Assembly: GCA_030642125.1 (NCBI GenBank) | Contig: DAOWOJ010000031.1 | Coordinates: forward strand, 1-5,458 | Direction: 5' to 3' | Source of the DNA: Candidatus Aenigmatarchaeota archaeon | Lineage (GTDB): Archaea > Aenigmatarchaeota > Aenigmatarchaeia > DAOWOJ01 | Length of the DNA stretch: 5,458 nucleotides | Shown here: one piece after another, positions 1-5,396 of the stretch | How positions within the stretch are numbered: the first letter of the stretch is position 1 | Layout: every line of letters starts with the position of its first letter | Position numbers and translations under genes: made by a program | The notes under the pieces: model-generated | Databases searched by the model: none | Seen by the model: the letters and a program-made list of their open reading frames with translations, nothing else | What the model was told of the DNA's origin: nothing

Positions 1-114
1 ATCATCATCATGTATCATGTATTTTAAATATTTTTTAGGCATCTTGAGAATCATTTCCTGTCTAAATTCCCAAGATGGATTTTTCATAATTTCAATCAAT
101 TCTTCTTTATCCAT
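1..114 (-). CDS. Unidentified protein, N-terminal 38 residues (runs off left edge)
   Basis: An open frame begins with ATG at 114-112 and continues without a stop to the window edge, so only 38 residues are visible. It starts MDKEELIEIMKNPSWEF and is rich in Lys, Glu and Met, probably helical. An in-frame TGA lies immediately before the ATG, so no longer in-frame start exists. The ATG overlaps the end of the zinc-ribbon gene by 8 nt, a usual arrangement for translational coupling in phage operons. The upstream ribosome site is weak (GGTGA-like), consistent with coupling. The function is not recognisable from this fragment. The open frame, position and overlap are seen directly; that it is a real gene is inferred from them. 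Confidence 0.7.
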   Translation of the reverse strand, partial: MDKEELIEIMKNPSWEFRQEMILKMPKKYLKYMIHDDD

Positions 115-328
115 TCACTTTCACCATATGATCATCAAGATTAATATCCATGTGTTCAACCATTCTTTCAACCTTCAAAGGTATAGCGGACAACTTACCA
201 CATCTTTCGCATCTTGTTACTAAGTTATTTATGATTTTTGGTATCTCTCTATGAAAAACACCATCACACTCATAACACTCATACTCAACTAACTCATTTT
301 TTAAATCTGTATTAGTATTATCCCACAT
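107..328 (-). CDS. Small zinc-ribbon protein (73 aa)
   Basis: The product has two CxxC knuckles, C18-Y-E-C21 and C40-E-R-C43, separated by 18 residues. This is the spacing of a zinc ribbon that would bind one Zn(II). The first knuckle follows an acidic N-terminus (about residues 1-17) and the second is followed by a basic/hydrophobic then acidic tail. The ATG at 328 is preceded by AGGAG at 341-337 with 8 nt spacing, a strong ribosome site that fixes the start. Small zinc ribbons in phages often bind nucleic acid or modify host transcription or replication factors, but nothing here says which. It is the first intact gene after the 193-nt gap and overlaps the next gene by 8 nt. The zinc-ribbon assignment is good; the specific role is unknown. 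Confidence 0.85.
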   Translation of the reverse strand: MWDNTNTDLKNELVEYECYECDGVFHREIPKIINNLVTRCERCGKLSAIPLKVERMVEHMDINLDDHMVKVNG

Positions 329-339
329 TTTGATTTCTC

Positions 340-502
340 CTAAAAAAGTTTGTAAAATGTTTCATAAGAATGATTTTCTACATTGCACTCTATATGCCAC
401 AAACTATCATAAGACAGAAAAATTGTATAAGTATTTGATTTTATTAATAGAAATTGAAATTGATTATTTTGGTATAAATTAAAATAAGAAAAACTTTACC
501 AT
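340..502 (-). pseudogene. Probable small gene broken by a +1 frameshift (about 53 aa if repaired)
   Basis: On the minus strand an ATG at 502-500 opens a frame (MVKFFLF) that stops after seven codons. The neighbouring frame is open from about 496 to a TAG at 342-340. Removing one T from the five-T run at 493-489 joins the two into a continuous 53-codon frame ending in ENHSYETFYKLF. The TAG overlaps the AGGAG of the zinc-ribbon gene (341-337), the same stop-inside-ribosome-site packing seen at other junctions here, which supports a real former or present gene. Against it: no Shine-Dalgarno before the ATG, an open stretch this long can arise by chance in AT-rich DNA, and the ATG lies in the loop of a hairpin. 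A sequencing error in the homopolymer or +1 slippage on TTT-TTC are alternatives. Function not recognised. Confidence 0.4.
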
Positions 503-523
503 TTTAGTATGTAAAATTTTTCT
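487..523 (-). terminator. 13-bp AT-rich hairpin at end of radical-SAM gene (possible terminator)
   Basis: In the minus-strand transcript AGAAAAATTTTAC (523-511) pairs with GTAAAGTTTTTCT (499-487) across an 11-nt loop. There are 13 pairs, one of them G-U. That pair is a C-A mismatch in the opposite strand's RNA, so the structure favours the direction of transcription of the genes. The stem includes the last two bases of the radical-SAM stop codon and is followed by a broken U-rich stretch (TATTTTAATTT). It could be a weak intrinsic terminator or a 3'-end processing or stabilising hairpin. The low GC content of the stem and the interrupted U tract keep confidence moderate. Confidence 0.45.
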
Positions 524-1769
524 AAAATATATCATTCAATTTACTTGTTTGGATAGAATTTATTTTTGCTATTGATTGATTCACCTCAACAAATTTATAC
601 CTTTTTGTTTTAGAACAAAATTCAAAATTCATCAAAACATTTTCATAATATCCACTATCCCAATCCTCTTTTAATTTCTTAACATCCGGACACCAATTAT
701 CTTTAATGAATTCATCAAAGGATATACTACCATGTTCCTTACATAATTTAAAGGCCGTATCGGATGTTGCTGTTGGGCAACCTTCAAACATTTTTATACC
801 ATCAAAACCACAACAATTATCAACAGTATTAAAACTAGGATCTTCACCACCGCAAGTTGCAAATGACATGCCTAATTTTTTACATATAATGCTTATTTTT
901 CTTTGTTCTTCAATATTCTCTAAAAGTGGATATCTATAATAATTTGTTGTTGGTTTAGGTGAACCTAATTTTTTATACTCGCTTATAACATCAATACCAC
1001 ATTCCTTTATCATTATTTTATTTAAAGATGGTGTTACCCTCAACAATTCCGTTATAACATGTTTACAACCGGCATCGGCTAATCTTTTCAACAAATATTC
1101 AACATCAGACAAATGAACGGGGTTGTAAGGACTTAACCTACAACCAACAAAATAACCAGCCTTAGATAATTTTTCTATAGTTGAAACACGTTCTTCGGCT
1201 GTTGATGCTCCACGTTCAATTTTATCTAAATAATCTTGATCCATGGTAGATAAAGTAAATTGAAAATTCACATTATCTCTGTTTTTATATAAATCCATAT
1301 ATTCAGGATCAGCGACCATTTTATTTTTACTACAAATAGTATATGGATAATTATATAAATTTAAAATTTCATCTATAAATCTATAGGTAATCTTATATTT
1401 TTTTTCAGCAAGTTGAAAACAATCACTATTTGTCCCTAATCTTATAGGATATTTATGCTCAATACATGATTCAATTTTATTATATTTTGTTTTATCCGAT
1501 TTAAAAACATTCTCAAAGTGTTTTTTTAGTTTATCAATATTGGCTATTTTTATTTTTTTATGTTCCCATCTTCCATATCTTGTGCTAATACCTCTTGAAT
1601 AACAATAACTGCATTGATGCCCACACCAATTAATATACGAATCATATTTAAATCCCATATGACAAATAGATATTTGTCTCCCATCTACCAATATCTTTAA
1701 ACTGGCATCAGACATTTCAGGATTTTCGGGATAATCCTCTAATGTTGGAAGTGAATTAATATTTTCCAA
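522..1769 (-). CDS. Radical-SAM enzyme, SplB-like (spore photoproduct lyase superfamily)
   Basis: A 415-residue protein with the radical-SAM cluster motif C49-GHQ-C53-SY-C56 (CxxxCxxC), which ligates the 4Fe-4S cluster that cleaves S-adenosylmethionine. The following blocks resemble the SplB/COG1533 family: RLGTNSDCFQLAEKK (110-124) at the family's TDPYxPxE position, TICSKNKMV (144-152), the FTLSTMDQ strand (171-178), AEERVSTIEKLSKAGYFVG (191-209) and RLSPYNP (211-217). The C-terminal third carries further cysteines (C306, C319, C320, C331, C343, C360), possibly an auxiliary iron-sulfur or zinc site. True spore photoproduct lyase has a cysteine hydrogen donor just before its TSD motif; here that place is Gly/Thr, so classical thymine-dimer repair is not assured. 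The start is TTG at 1769 with AGGAG six bases upstream, 2 nt after the methyltransferase stop. The superfamily is certain; the substrate is unknown, with DNA repair or nucleotide/DNA modification plausible. Confidence 0.92.
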   Translation of the reverse strand: MENINSLPTLEDYPENPEMSDASLKILVDGRQISICHMGFKYDSYINWCGHQCSYCYSRGISTRYGRWEHKKIKIANIDKLKKHFENVFKSDKTKYNKIESCIEHKYPIRLGTNSDCFQLAEKKYKITYRFIDEILNLYNYPYTICSKNKMVADPEYMDLYKNRDNVNFQFTLSTMDQDYLDKIERGASTAEERVSTIEKLSKAGYFVGCRLSPYNPVHLSDVEYLLKRLADAGCKHVITELLRVTPSLNKIMIKECGIDVISEYKKLGSPKPTTNYYRYPLLENIEEQRKISIICKKLGMSFATCGGEDPSFNTVDNCCGFDGIKMFEGCPTATSDTAFKLCKEHGSISFDEFIKDNWCPDVKKLKEDWDSGYYENVLMNFEFCSKTKRYKFVEVNQSIAKINSIQTSKLNDIF

Positions 1770-1780
1770 TTTTATCTCCT
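1767..1780 (-). promoter_or_regulatory. Ribosome site fixing the TTG start of the radical-SAM gene
   Basis: AGGAG at 1780-1776 lies 6 nt before TTG (1769-1767). The same bases encode the last two arginines of the methyltransferase (AGG AGA), followed by its TAA stop. The next in-frame ATG is at codon 19 and has no comparable site, so the TTG start is preferred. Confidence 0.85.
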
Positions 1781-3412
1781 AAGAAATTCAAATTTATAAA
1801 CACCTTCTCTCATTCTATCTTCAAACTTTCTGTATTTGATATTGAATGCTTTTAGATCATCTTTAAACGCTATATTGAGTATTTTTTTGATTTGATACCA
1901 CCCTGCATCCCAAGTATTGAGATGAAAATCTGGATTTTGTTGATGTATACTCTCTCTAATTTTAAATGTTTTTTTTATCAAATTTCTACCATCGTTTAAA
2001 ACCTCTTGAGCATCCGGTGATAGAGTTACTTTTTCTAATTCAAGGTACATATGTCTTTCTTTTGTTCCTTTAATATCCTGATACAACTCTTTAAATCTAT
2101 ATTCTTTTGCTAATTTCCACATATCCCGTCTGGACATGAAAAAGAATTGATTTTCTATATCCCATTTTTTGTTTTTGTAAAAAATATCTCTCATCGAAGT
2201 TTGATTAGATGAAGAATGGAACAATGAATAAACTAAACAATCATTGTTCCATTCTTCATACCCAGGATGATCCATATTTGGTGGTAAATATCCATCCCTA
2301 TCATTTATCCATGTACCTTTTATGGTTTTTCTTGCTGTGTATAAAGCAACAACTTTTCTAAAGTTATCCTTGGTTATTGAAACGCCATCACCATATGAAT
2401 ATGTTGAAGAAAATAATAAAACCGATTGTAAATTACGTTGTACGGCATTATCTTGACTTTGAAAATATCCAAGATTATTCTTAACCGTTTTAACATTACC
2501 ACCATTCAATTTAATTTTTAAACCACTGGATAATTTTGGTGTGTTATAAAATTTAGCATTTTTTATTTCTTCTTTTATCCAACTAGATGCAAGATATTCA
2601 TTGTTAATATTATATATTATTTTTTCTCCAATGTTAACTATTTTTTCATCTTTAATATCTTTTAAAATGAAAACGAATTTATTTTTATTTTTATCAATAC
2701 CATTTTTGAAAATAGAAAATGAAATAGGCCAAATACCCGACACATCATTAAAATGTCCGGCATTAAAAAGCATTCCGGTTTTATATCTGAAATTTTTAAA
2801 AAAATCAACCCTAAAATCCTTATACGAAATACCAGTAAAAAATAAAAGTTTAGAGAATACACAGATATTAATATCACAATCTTTATATTTTTTTTGAATA
2901 TTCATAATCCTGTATAAAAATTGTGCATATAATTGTTCTGAACAACCCTTCAAACCTTCATTTTTCATAATTTGTGAAATTATACTTTGACCAATCTTTT
3001 TCTTTCCAGTTTTTCCTCTAGTATTACCCGCTGCACCATAAGGTGGATTCATAAAAAATATTATCTTCTTTCCTGTTTTTAATGCCAATTTTAAACCATC
3101 CGGCATTTTGGTTTCACTATCATTCAAAAAATTGAATTGAAATTTTACACCTTCAGGATTTAAATCTTTAGATATATCTAGTTCATCTTGACTCAATGTT
3201 GAGCTATATAGTTCTTTAAATTTGAAATCTCGTGTCAAATTAAGCGTACCACAACTATTATCCCAAACCACATAGTCTGACTTCCATTCTTCTCCAAACT
3301 CGTCTGAGATCATCTTATGGGCTTCTTCAACCCAATTTAATGGGGTGAAGAATGCGCCTTGAAATCTCCTCTTTTTATTTTCTATGTTTTGATCAAAATT
3401 TTGAATTTTCAA
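1772..3412 (-). CDS. Solitary N6-adenine DNA methyltransferase (gamma-type, type IIG-like)
   Basis: A 546-residue protein predicted to transfer a methyl group from S-adenosylmethionine to adenine N6 in DNA. The motif order is that of gamma-class enzymes: motif X GAFFTP (19-24), SAM-binding motif I VWDNSCGTLN (49-58, the family's D-x-x-x-G-x-x form), a motif II-like ELYSSTL (67-73), and catalytic motif IV FFMNPPYG (119-126). The roughly 400 residues after this, with a conserved-looking W-I-N-D and DCLVYSLF region (368-398), would hold target recognition. No nuclease domain is visible at the N-terminus and no separate restriction gene is nearby, so it is probably an orphan enzyme protecting or marking phage DNA. 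The TTG start at 3412 is needed because motif X lies before the first internal ATG. It sits 2 nt after the preceding gene and 2 nt before the radical-SAM gene. Target sequence cannot be read from the protein. Confidence 0.93.
   Translation of the reverse strand: MKIQNFDQNIENKKRRFQGAFFTPLNWVEEAHKMISDEFGEEWKSDYVVWDNSCGTLNLTRDFKFKELYSSTLSQDELDISKDLNPEGVKFQFNFLNDSETKMPDGLKLALKTGKKIIFFMNPPYGAAGNTRGKTGKKKIGQSIISQIMKNEGLKGCSEQLYAQFLYRIMNIQKKYKDCDINICVFSKLLFFTGISYKDFRVDFFKNFRYKTGMLFNAGHFNDVSGIWPISFSIFKNGIDKNKNKFVFILKDIKDEKIVNIGEKIIYNINNEYLASSWIKEEIKNAKFYNTPKLSSGLKIKLNGGNVKTVKNNLGYFQSQDNAVQRNLQSVLLFSSTYSYGDGVSITKDNFRKVVALYTARKTIKGTWINDRDGYLPPNMDHPGYEEWNNDCLVYSLFHSSSNQTSMRDIFYKNKKWDIENQFFFMSRRDMWKLAKEYRFKELYQDIKGTKERHMYLELEKVTLSPDAQEVLNDGRNLIKKTFKIRESIHQQNPDFHLNTWDAGWYQIKKILNIAFKDDLKAFNIKYRKFEDRMREGVYKFEFLRR
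2209..2259. repeat. Perfect 19-bp inverted repeat, 13-nt loop, inside the methyltransferase gene
   Basis: The minus strand reads ATGAAGAATGGAACAATGA (2259-2241), then a 13-nt spacer (2240-2228), then its exact reverse complement (2227-2209). The arms encode YEEWNND and SLFHSSS of the methyltransferase without interrupting the frame. It would form a long uninterrupted RNA hairpin in the transcript and could extrude as a cruciform in DNA. There is no U-tract after it and the gene continues, so it is not an ordinary terminator. Confidence 0.95.
3323..3352. repeat. Imperfect inverted repeat in methyltransferase motif X region
   Basis: TTCTTCA (3323-3329) and TGAAGAA (3346-3352) pair, followed after one mismatch by CCCA (3331-3334) with TGGG (3341-3344), leaving a 6-nt loop: 11 pairs with one mismatch. 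It lies over codons for FFTPLNWVEE. The outer pairing arises because Phe-Phe (TTC TTC) and Glu-Glu (GAA GAA) codons are complementary, so it may be incidental. Confidence 0.5.
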
Positions 3413-3426
3413 TTTTACAAATCCTT
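3410..3426 (-). promoter_or_regulatory. Ribosome site fixing the TTG start of the methyltransferase
   Basis: AAGGA at 3426-3422 precedes TTG (3412-3410) by 9 nt, and the preceding gene's TAA stop is 2 nt before the TTG. The site is weaker than those of uvsX and the radical-SAM gene, so translation is probably helped by coupling to the upstream gene. The next in-frame ATG (codon 34) would remove conserved motif X. Confidence 0.75.
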
Positions 3427-3678
3427 ATTTTCCTCTAACCACTCATCAATTTTACACTCAATTTCTTTTTCAATTTCTTCCTTGGTGAATTTTTGATTCG
3501 GACCATCATCATAAATAATCAATGTCCTTGATTTGTACATCTGCACAACCACAGGTAAATTATCTAAATTTTCAAGTTTCAATAAAAACTCATCAATCGG
3601 TTTATAGCTAATCACCATCAATACAAAATCTACCACCATCAACACAAAATTCGTTATTTTATTTATTATTAGCATCAT
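3415..3678 (-). CDS. Small unknown protein, paralogue of the upstream gene (87 aa)
   Basis: The protein has a hydrophobic N-terminal stretch (NFVLMVVDFVLMVISY) that contains two copies of the seven-residue unit FVLMV-x-x, then a charged segment with DEFLLKLENLDNLP and KFTKEEI. Aligned from its start with the product of 3659-3943 it shares P-x-D-x-F-x-x-K-L-x-x-L-D-N, a Tyr-x-Ser and an F-T-K-x-E-I block with one small gap, so the two are diverged tandem copies. The hydrophobic region might be an amphipathic or membrane-associated helix. A TTG-ATG-ATG run offers three starts; AGAGG at 3686-3682 is best spaced (6 nt) for the second ATG (3675), and the first ATG is given here. It overlaps the upstream gene by 20 nt. 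No function recognised. Confidence 0.8.
   Translation of the reverse strand: MMLIINKITNFVLMVVDFVLMVISYKPIDEFLLKLENLDNLPVVVQMYKSRTLIIYDDGPNQKFTKEEIEKEIECKIDEWLEENKDL
3613..3650. repeat. Short tandem repeat, period 21 nt, two copies
   Basis: CACCATCAATACAAAAT (3613-3629) and CACCATCAACACAAAAT (3634-3650) differ at one base and are spaced 21 nt apart. This is seven codons, so the repeat duplicates FVLMV-x-x in the small protein's hydrophobic N-terminus. The paralogous gene lacks it, which suggests a local in-frame duplication after the genes separated. Confidence 0.7.
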
Positions 3679-3943
3679 CAACCTCTTTTTGTAATTTTAT
3701 ATTTATATTTTCAATTTCCTTTGTTATACTCGTGACAATTTCTTTCTTAGTAAAATTAGTTTCTTTTGGATATGTTACAATATATTGACCTGATTCATAT
3801 ACGCACATTAAAATTTCCATATTATCTAATTCTTTCAATTTCATAACAAATCTATCATGAGGTGTGATTTCCAAAAACACTAAAATTCTATCGAATATAT
3901 CGTAAAATAGATTTTTAACCCTTTTCACATAATTTTTCATCAT
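3659..3943 (-). CDS. Small unknown protein, founder or sister of a tandem pair (94 aa)
   Basis: The product starts MMKNYVKRVKNLFYD, has the shared core DRFVMKLKELDNMEILM and a second block NFTKKEIV, and ends in a Lys/Glu-rich helix-like tail. It is related to the product of the next gene (3415-3678) along nearly the whole length, about 20 identities by eye over roughly 70 aligned residues. The start is a doubled ATG (3943, 3940) preceded by GGAG; the spacing is 4 nt to the first and 7 nt to the second, so the second may be used. The whole GGAG-to-start segment is identical to that of the neighbouring gene 3959-4255. It follows that gene after a 15-nt gap. There are no cysteine pairs or catalytic motifs, and the function is not recognised. 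Confidence 0.85.
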   Translation of the reverse strand: MMKNYVKRVKNLFYDIFDRILVFLEITPHDRFVMKLKELDNMEILMCVYESGQYIVTYPKETNFTKKEIVTSITKEIENINIKLQKEVDDANNK

Positions 3944-3951
3944 CTTTCTCC
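3934..3951 (-). repeat. 18-nt translation-initiation segment, copy 2
   Basis: GGAGAAAGATGATGAAAA, containing ribosome site and doubled ATG of the 94-residue gene, is identical to the segment at 4246-4263. Here it lies mostly in a 15-nt intergenic gap rather than inside an upstream gene. Confidence 0.85.
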
Positions 3952-3958
3952 ATAATCC

Positions 3959-4255
3959 TTATTCAGTATTCACTTTCAACAAATCAATAACCTCAAAAAT
4001 TTCCTTTTTCATAGTCTCTGAAATATCCATATTATCTTTTAACTTAAATCTAAACACCTCTGTCATATAAATATTATAAGTTTTATTTAATTCTTTAGCA
4101 ACTTCAATAATATTCATTACATGTTTTTGATACATCAAAAAATCTATCATTTCTTTTTTTCTTTGGCATTCACTCTTATTATTAGTATCAATGTCGATAT
4201 CTTCCATTGTTGCAATTACTATATCATTTAATTCATTACATTTCATTTTCATCAT
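3959..4255 (-). CDS. Small unknown protein (98 aa)
   Basis: A mostly charged, probably helical protein starting MMKMKCNELND, with an acidic segment (MEDIDID, residues 17-23), then KKEMIDFLMYQKHVMNIIEVAKELNK split over residues 33-58 and a final helix-like MKKEIFEVIDLLK. Two cysteines (6 and 30) are not arranged as a metal site. The start is a doubled ATG at 4255/4252 within the last codons of uvsX, giving a 20-nt overlap. AGGAG lies 4 nt before the first ATG and 7 nt before the second. Because the ribosome site and start are made from the uvsX acidic-tail codons, its translation is probably coupled to uvsX, which suggests a related time of expression. Family and function are not recognised. 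Confidence 0.85.
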   Translation of the reverse strand: MMKMKCNELNDIVIATMEDIDIDTNNKSECQRKKEMIDFLMYQKHVMNIIEVAKELNKTYNIYMTEVFRFKLKDNMDISETMKKEIFEVIDLLKVNTE

Positions 4256-5384
4256 CTTTCTCCTCTATGTCACTATCCAAATTATCATCTTTTTCTTCCA
4301 AGTTACAAAAACCAAAATCATCTAAAATCCCGTCTCTAATAGCTTGAAGATTAGTTTCATTCATATATTTTTTTGTATTCTCTCTGACCTCCTTCATTTT
4401 AACTTTTTGTCCATCAGGAAGAATATACGAAATTCCTTCCTTTTTGAAAATCTTAAGATCATGTGCCAGCTGAACCAAACTAGATAATTTTCTAATTCCT
4501 CTTTTAAAATCAATATAAACTGAAACGGACTTATTTTCAATCATAAATCTTGACTTGGCTACTAAGACCTTGACCTTGACACCTATTTGTTCTTTACCGA
4601 CCTTATTTTTGCTTTTTGATAGCATTAAATGGATATCAGACATATATTTAGGTCCAGAACCACCACTTGCTTCCTGTGGTTTATATTTATCCATAGTTGA
4701 ATAGGTGTGATTAACAATCATTAACGGGACACTTGCAACACTCAACTTTAAAGATAATACTCTTGACATCCCTTTTATTAATTGTGCCCTTGTCATGTCT
4801 CTTGTAGTTGATCCATTTTTTATATCAGTTGTCTCTTTCAAAGTTGAAAGCATCCCCAAAGAATCTAAACAAAAAATAAAATTTTGATTTGAAGGTTTAT
4901 GATCTTTTTTTGGTTTTCTTTTGACTTCACCGGCTTCAGTGGTGTATGTTTCAAATCCCTCTTTATCATCAATAATCTTATCTAAAATGTTAACCATCTC
5001 CGTTCTACATTCTTCAACAGTGTTAATTGGGATGATAAGCATATTTTTTTCTGGAATTCCAACGGACTTAGCCATCTGAACGATAGTTGATCCCTCAGTT
5101 TCAAAAAATACAATTCTTGAATTTTTCTTCTTCCTTGCATAAGCTCCTAATATAAAAGTTGTAAATAAACTTTTTGCTGTTGATGCTTCACCGGATATCA
5201 TGATTTTTTTTCCATCTGGTAATCCTTTTTCTATATCACCATCAGAAAGCAAAGCATTTAAAACATAGCAGCCCGTATCAACATATGAGGAAATTTCGTA
5301 TGGATTGTCCTCATTCAACATGAAGCTATATGTATTCTGTTTTTTTGACATTTTTACAATATCTTTAAAAAGATCATTTGACAA
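4236..5384 (-). CDS. uvsX: UvsX-type RecA-family recombinase
   Basis: A 382-residue homologue of phage T4 UvsX (391 residues), the ATP-dependent strand-exchange protein that coats single-stranded DNA for recombination-dependent replication and repair. Visible elements are Walker A GEASTAKS (65-72), the catalytic-glutamate segment FFETEG (93-98, probably E97), Walker B FIFCLDSLG (169-177), TTRDMTRAQ (193-201), NHTYST (225-230) and GGSGPKYMSD (241-250) corresponding to T4's NHTYET and GGGTGPMYSAD, then KSR (277-279) and IDFKRGI (291-297). A charged insert sits at about 143-166 and the C-terminus is strongly acidic (363-381), as in many RecA proteins. The start is TTG at 5384, supported by AGGAG 7 nt upstream; the next ATG (codon 12) has no ribosome site. 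It begins 2 nt after the preceding gene and overlaps the next by 20 nt. In T4 it works with UvsY and gp32; neither is visible here. Confidence 0.96.
   Translation of the reverse strand: MSNDLFKDIVKMSKKQNTYSFMLNEDNPYEISSYVDTGCYVLNALLSDGDIEKGLPDGKKIMISGEASTAKSLFTTFILGAYARKKKNSRIVFFETEGSTIVQMAKSVGIPEKNMLIIPINTVEECRTEMVNILDKIIDDKEGFETYTTEAGEVKRKPKKDHKPSNQNFIFCLDSLGMLSTLKETTDIKNGSTTRDMTRAQLIKGMSRVLSLKLSVASVPLMIVNHTYSTMDKYKPQEASGGSGPKYMSDIHLMLSKSKNKVGKEQIGVKVKVLVAKSRFMIENKSVSVYIDFKRGIRKLSSLVQLAHDLKIFKKEGISYILPDGQKVKMKEVRENTKKYMNETNLQAIRDGILDDFGFCNLEEKDDNLDSDIEEKDDENEM
4246..4263 (-). repeat. 18-nt translation-initiation segment, copy 1
   Basis: GGAGAAAGATGATGAAAA spans the ribosome site and doubled ATG of the 98-residue gene, and is exactly repeated at 3934-3951. 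Here it also encodes part of the acidic tail of UvsX (E-K-D-D-E-N) in another frame. Confidence 0.85.
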
Positions 5385-5396
5385 TTTTATTCTCCT
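5382..5396 (-). promoter_or_regulatory. Ribosome site fixing the TTG start of uvsX
   Basis: AGGAG at 5396-5392 stands 7 nt before TTG (5384-5382). It overlaps the final codons (GGA GAA) of the upstream gene, whose TAA is 2 nt before the TTG. This optimal spacing is the main reason to accept TTG over the ATG at codon 12. Confidence 0.85.

Noticed and set aside
17..223. Plus-strand open frame
   Set aside because: It lies opposite the zinc-ribbon gene and the left-edge gene, has no ribosome site, and its Ile/Ser/His-rich composition is that of an antisense shadow.
375..410. TATGAT-like -10 element on the minus strand before the zinc-ribbon gene
   Set aside because: No credible -35 or MotA-like box is found at the right distance, so it is not supported as a promoter.
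706..939. Plus-strand open frame opposite the radical-SAM gene
   Set aside because: It is antisense to well-supported coding sequence, with no ribosome site or recognisable motif.
522..1769. Calling the radical-SAM protein spore photoproduct lyase itself
   Set aside because: The superfamily match is clear, but the cysteine hydrogen donor before the TSD motif of the true enzyme is not at the equivalent place, and the extra C-terminal cysteines differ.
2601..2897. Overlapping open frames on both strands within the methyltransferase
   Set aside because: The hydrophobic, Leu/Phe/Ile-rich translations are typical of alternative frames of AT-rich genes; the methyltransferase frame is clearly the real one.
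1772..3412. Full type IIG restriction-modification enzyme
   Set aside because: No nuclease domain precedes motif X (only 18 residues) and no PD-(D/E)xK-like site was seen elsewhere, so only the methyltransferase is supported.
3700..3707. TATAAATA on the minus strand, matching the T4 late-promoter consensus
   Set aside because: It falls inside codons for Asn-Ile-Asn-Ile in AT-rich DNA, where this octamer is expected by chance, and replication genes are not normally late genes.
3959..4255. Third paralogue of the 94/87-residue pair, because of FKLKDNMDI
   Set aside because: The resemblance to KLKELDNMEI is one short segment and the rest does not align.
5285..5314. ATGAGGA/TCCTCAT 7-bp inverted repeat early in uvsX
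   Set aside because: It is short, with a 16-nt loop, and compatible with chance.
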